From NCBI GenBank assembly GCA_947044405.1, contig CAMRHE010000076.1, positions 6,678,001 to 6,742,000 on the forward strand: a DNA stretch of 64,000 nt, written 5' to 3'. Within the stretch, counting starts at the first letter, position 1, and every line of letters begins with the position of its first letter. The translations under genes were made by a program, and so were the position numbers. Under the pieces are notes generated by a model, which made no database searches, was not told the origin of the DNA, and was given only the letters and a program-made list of their open reading frames with translations. Below are positions 60,132 to 64,000 of the stretch, one piece after another. Origin of the DNA: Leptodactylus fallax. Taxonomy: Eukaryota > Chordata > Amphibia > Anura > Leptodactylidae.

Positions 60132-60857
60132 CAAAGGGATTGTGCTGTTATGGACACTCTATCCACAGGACTGATACATGTCTGAGTACTGGGGGCAGCC
60201 CAATTGAAGTGAATGGAGTGCAGATCATGCAAGAGCACTGGTGTTCCATTCAAAAGGAGAACTTAGGGGCACCGTTGGTTCCCCATCCGCCTGATCCCTG
60301 GGAGATCAGGCCCCCAAGCAAGTGTCCATAACAACAGAACCCCTATAACATACTATATCAAAATACCCTAATTTCCCATTCTCAACACATTTTTATTAAC
60401 AAGGAGAAGTGGCCAATGGTGCAGCGGTGAGAGGACATCTTACCCCTCATATGTCCATACTAATGTTCAAACTTGCAAAGGGTTGAAAGGGGCCCCTTTC
60501 ATGTGATCCTCTCCCATACCAAGGACCCCAGGGTTGAGCCTACATCCTGCATTTAAAATTATTAGAAAATGGCTTATATTATATTCACAGGCTTTGGCTC
60601 TTTTCCAAGGCTCCAAAGGTGGCAAGCATGGATGACAATGCCTTGGTGCATTTAGAACGGTGCTAAACTTCTCCATTTGACCCAGTGATTTTGATATGAA
60701 GGAATAATAGGGCCTCTGTGCATCGCCCTAGGTCCATATCATATATTTAGTCAGTTCAAAGAGGGTAACAAACAAAATATTAACTGGGGCTAGCACGTAA
60801 TACATATGTGAAATAAAAGGCACTACATTGAAAACCAGATTTACCCAACATTGCCTA

Positions 60858-61083
60858 TTAAAGGAGATGTGCAGGACTATGATATTGAGTTTCATTTTCT
60901 TTTCTTAGGCCAGTGACATCACATCCTTTAGTCACATGGCCATAGCACAACTCAATACCGTTGAAATGAATGGGGATGAACGGCAGTACCAAGAACAACC
61001 ACTATACAATGTACGGCGCTGTACTTGGTAAGTAGTGAAGAGGCCAGGGCAATCAATATCATAGTCTTGGACAACCCCTTTAA
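60858..61083. mobile_element. TTAA-bounded MITE (T2/Kolobok-like)
   Basis: The left end TTAAAGGAGATGTGCAGGAC, then tatgatattga, opposes tcaatatcatagtcttggac, then aacccctttaa. 226 bp. Confidence 0.8.
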
Positions 61084-62350
61084 ATAGCACCATTATTATA
61101 CAGATGTGTTAAGGGTCATCTGTATGGATGGAACACTACTATATTGACTATACTATATTTGTGTAGCATGCCATTGTAATTCTTTTAGTATTAGAATACT
61201 ATATAAATAACATGGAAACCATGGCAAAAGGTTCAAGTAAAGTAGCGCGCCGTCTTTGCAGGTAATGTTTGCTTTAATTGTATGTGAAAGTTGGGCCGTA
61301 GCATCCAAACTGCAACTGGAAGGTATTGGGTGGGTGGCAGCCTACAAGAGAGTTTGGATTCCTCATCTGCCAGGTTCCTTGACAGCAATGCTACCTGGAC
61401 TGCCCTAGTGGATAATAATGATCTCAAGGTGGGGGTTAATCTTTGTTACTGGCCAAAAGTGCATCCGGGCAAGTTGGGAGTTCCTAGGATTGGAATATTT
61501 TAGATTTTTCGTTTGGTCCATCCTCCTCAGTGTAAATTTTTGTTTTGGTTTTATAAAAAGTTACAGTAAAACTTTGAGATGGAATTTATGGAATCTTTAC
61601 CTGCAGCCAATATGATTTCAAGCAGATTTGCATTCTTTCAATGAAATTACATTTTGCTTTCATATTCGAATGTTAACACCATGTCGTTTCTCAGCAGGGT
61701 ATGAAGAATTACATTCGCAACAACTATAAAACCTTAATCTTCTCGTATAATCTCTTCATCTGGATTGAGTTACTTAGAGAAATGGTGTTATTCAAACTGC
61801 CAAAGTCTTCTCTAAGCTCTGCTAAATTATCGTGGCCACTCTCTAATGAATACGCCTCATTTAACCCAAACCTCGACAGGATGCTAATGAGATCCATGTG
61901 GGAGAATACAGCAGAAAGGAAAGACCATTGGTTTATAGTCAGTCCCACACAACCTCAAAAAGTATCAATCAAAAAACATCCAGAACCACTGACTGAACCT
62001 CATATATAAAAATGCACACGTGTCCTTACCTTTCCTCTTGGGTAAACAAGTCCTCATATGCGTGTCATGGGTTGATGACCAGCCAAACAAGACAATATTG
62101 TTTTACACTATTGTGTCATAAAGTGGCATGCTTAAGGGGTAGATTTATGAAGACTGGAGTCATCAACTTTAGTCTTCATAACCCCATCGCTAGTGGCACA
62201 TGCGCTTCATATATGATGAGGTGCACTGTCTGCTGGGCCATGAGCCTGGAGGGAAAGCTATGTTAGCTCATAGTGAGGATGGCACAATACACCAAAAGGT
62301 GCAAATTTTAGACATAAAAACCCAAGTTGTGCAAAAAATTGCAACGTTAA
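61084..62350. other. Intergenic sequence
   Basis: No gene is recognised. About 62130-62340 includes a diverged 'gtagatttatgaagactgg / caaattttagac' repeat. The frame at 61701-62009 lacks splice signals, homology or a plausible promoter. Confidence 0.35.
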
Positions 62351-62352
62351 TG

Positions 62353-62356
<4 letters not shown>

Positions 62357-62388
<32 letters not shown>
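62357..62388. repeat. TA microsatellite
   Basis: About sixteen ta units. Confidence 0.95.
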
Positions 62389-62393
<5 letters not shown>

Positions 62394-62689
62394 ATATAAT
62401 TGTAATTGAAAATATATTCCACCGTTATGTGTTGCAGCTTCTATGCATATCTGGGTGTCTATAGAAACATATCATTAGAAATATTGTCCTCCATCTACAC
62501 AGGGTTTGTTTGTTGTCTGTAACCTTTGCATAGGTTTGCATAGGGCTGTAAATAAGAAAGGTGAATACTTTTATGGTTATCTGCACAGCTAATTTATTTT
62601 GATTTTTGACATTGTAAAATTAAAAAATAGTAATAATAATTTTGAAGGTGATTCTTTCCCTTTAACCAGCTTGTTGACAGTTTCCAGTC

Positions 62690-63900
62690 CTACACTGCAC
62701 AAAGCCAAACCAAATCAACTGATAAAACAGCATAAAAAGTAATAGAGATGTCGCCAAGAGGCTAGAATGCTCTTTCACTGACTAAATAACCTAAAGTTAA
62801 TTGCCGATAGAACTTCAGTTTAATAAAACTTCCCAACCGAAACTTTTCTAGCAGACTGTCCGCTTATGCTTCACTCCACAGAGCATATTATTTAGCTCAC
62901 AAAATATACCATACAATTGCAATTTAGAGACCGCGGGAACGCTCAAAATGCTTGACTCAGAAAACCGAGATGTTTCATAAACCCCTTTAACAAGAAAATA
63001 TGCACTTGCTACATTTTTGATGACTCTTGTAGAGTTTCTTATTTTTTCCGATTTTTTATTTTTTTTTCCCCCTGATTCGCCAGCAAGAATTTTAATTATA
63101 ACCCATTATTCTTTTTAAAAAAACACAAGTTCACAAAAAAACGCAACGGGATATCTATTAACAAAGTTTTTTTTATTTTCCCATTTCTTTTTGGGTGAAG
63201 TATGAATTATACATAGATCACAGCTCCACATTCTCATTTTTTTTTTTTTTTTTTGATGGCGTTTAAATGTGTAAAGAAATTTTTCTGAGGAGCCATGGTT
63301 ATTTTCGAGAAGCCCTTAATAGCCCAGCTCGAGGTCAGCTAAACATTGAATGTTACAGGCAGTTAGCAGAAGGCTCCCTGGAATGTGAGCCCGCTGCGAG
63401 GAAACAGCCCTGCTGCTTCAGCAAACACTGACTCGAAATTACAAAAGCCCTTTCCACTTTATCAATTCTTCAATTTTCTTCTGAAAGGCAATTTGCTAGC
63501 ATGGCTATTAATTCTTTCAATTAAGCACCGGTTATCATGAGACTAACAGCAGAAGTGGAGATTTTGTTTGTTTTTGCATGAAGGGCGCTCAATGTTCGCT
63601 ACCAGTTCTGATTAATTAATCATGTTTAATTCTCTGTCTTTATATTCGCTTGCAACTCTTCTTGGAGGACGGGTTTACCGAGGGCATCAATGCAGGAATT
63701 TTTGTATTATTATTTTATTACAATGTATAATGTACTCTGTTATATAATGTGCAATTTGTATCAGTTTGGATTCTATGGCGAGGTCTATGGCCGTGACACA
63801 GTTCCTGCTGCCAAAGATTGCAATGTTTCCTTATGTGCATCACATCTAATGGAAAGTAAATGCTGTTGTGAGTCACAAATTGCTACGACTGCAACATGAA
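62690..63900. other. Complex non-repetitive stretch, candidate conserved noncoding DNA
   Basis: I recognise no repeat family, tandem repeat or inverted repeat across most of this 1.2 kb. It has several AT-rich core motifs (tcaattaagcaccggttatc; tgattaattaatcatgttta). No open reading frame with splice support is present. Conservation is only a guess from texture. Confidence 0.3.
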
Positions 63901-64000
63901 GATTGAAAAAATTCCAAACTTGATGGATTTTTAGTGATCATCCTTTCATAGTCACAACAACACAACTGTATTGACTTCTATTAAATGCAATGGCCGTGTA

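Noticed and set aside
53702..64000. A second gene downstream of adgrl4
   Set aside because: No frame there has splice sites, domains or familiar sequence; all are short and several overlap repeats.

Overview
This is vertebrate, almost certainly anuran amphibian (frog or toad), nuclear DNA. Three things point there: a spliced adhesion-GPCR gene with GT-AG introns; many short palindromic elements bounded by TTAA with TTAAAGG termini (the T2/Kolobok MITE type known from frogs), plus hAT, Tc1-like and V-SINE-like elements; and long GATA/TATC microsatellites and minisatellites. No prokaryotic, organellar or viral gene is visible. The species cannot be fixed from sequence alone.

The window is dominated by one gene on the + strand: the 3' 13 coding exons of adgrl4 (eltd1), spanning about 5192-53701. 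They encode, in order, a calcium-binding EGF-like domain, a GAIN domain ending in a GPS autoproteolysis site (HL|T), seven transmembrane segments and a short cytoplasmic tail. About 632 residues are encoded. The signal peptide and first EGF-like domain must lie upstream of the window. All exon junctions join in phase except one: the exon at 14003-14118 lacks one base, best placed in an A-run at 14095-14099, so the assembled reading frame meets a stop three codons into the next exon. Everything downstream is intact, which suggests a sequencing error or a rare allele rather than an old pseudogene.

Layout: 1-5191 is upstream intron with an AT minisatellite, a TTAA MITE and a V-SINE-like copy. 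5192-9577 holds four exons, a 31-bp minisatellite and two TTAA elements placed end to end. 9578-14002 holds a Tc1-like element inserted in a TATC microsatellite. 14003-26540 holds the GAIN, GPS and TM1-2 exons with a nested hAT-in-MITE, a 46-bp minisatellite and a 30-33-bp minisatellite. 26541-39531 is a 13-kb intron with GATA repeats, a second 46-bp array, a nearly intact Tc1-like element and an internally deleted third one. 39532-53701 holds the TM3-TM7 and tail exons, an OC1-like hAT with perfect target-site duplication, more GATA arrays and an inverted copy of the 31-bp minisatellite. 53702-64000 is 3' UTR and intergenic DNA with many TTAA MITEs, a 48-50-bp minisatellite and, at about 62690-63900, a complex non-repetitive stretch that may be conserved noncoding DNA.

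I found no novel multi-gene system. The most informative observations are the single-base frameshift in adgrl4, repeated end-to-end MITE pairs sharing one TTAA, minisatellites that seem to have expanded inside transposons, and short hairpins repeatedly lodged at GATA/TATC arrays.
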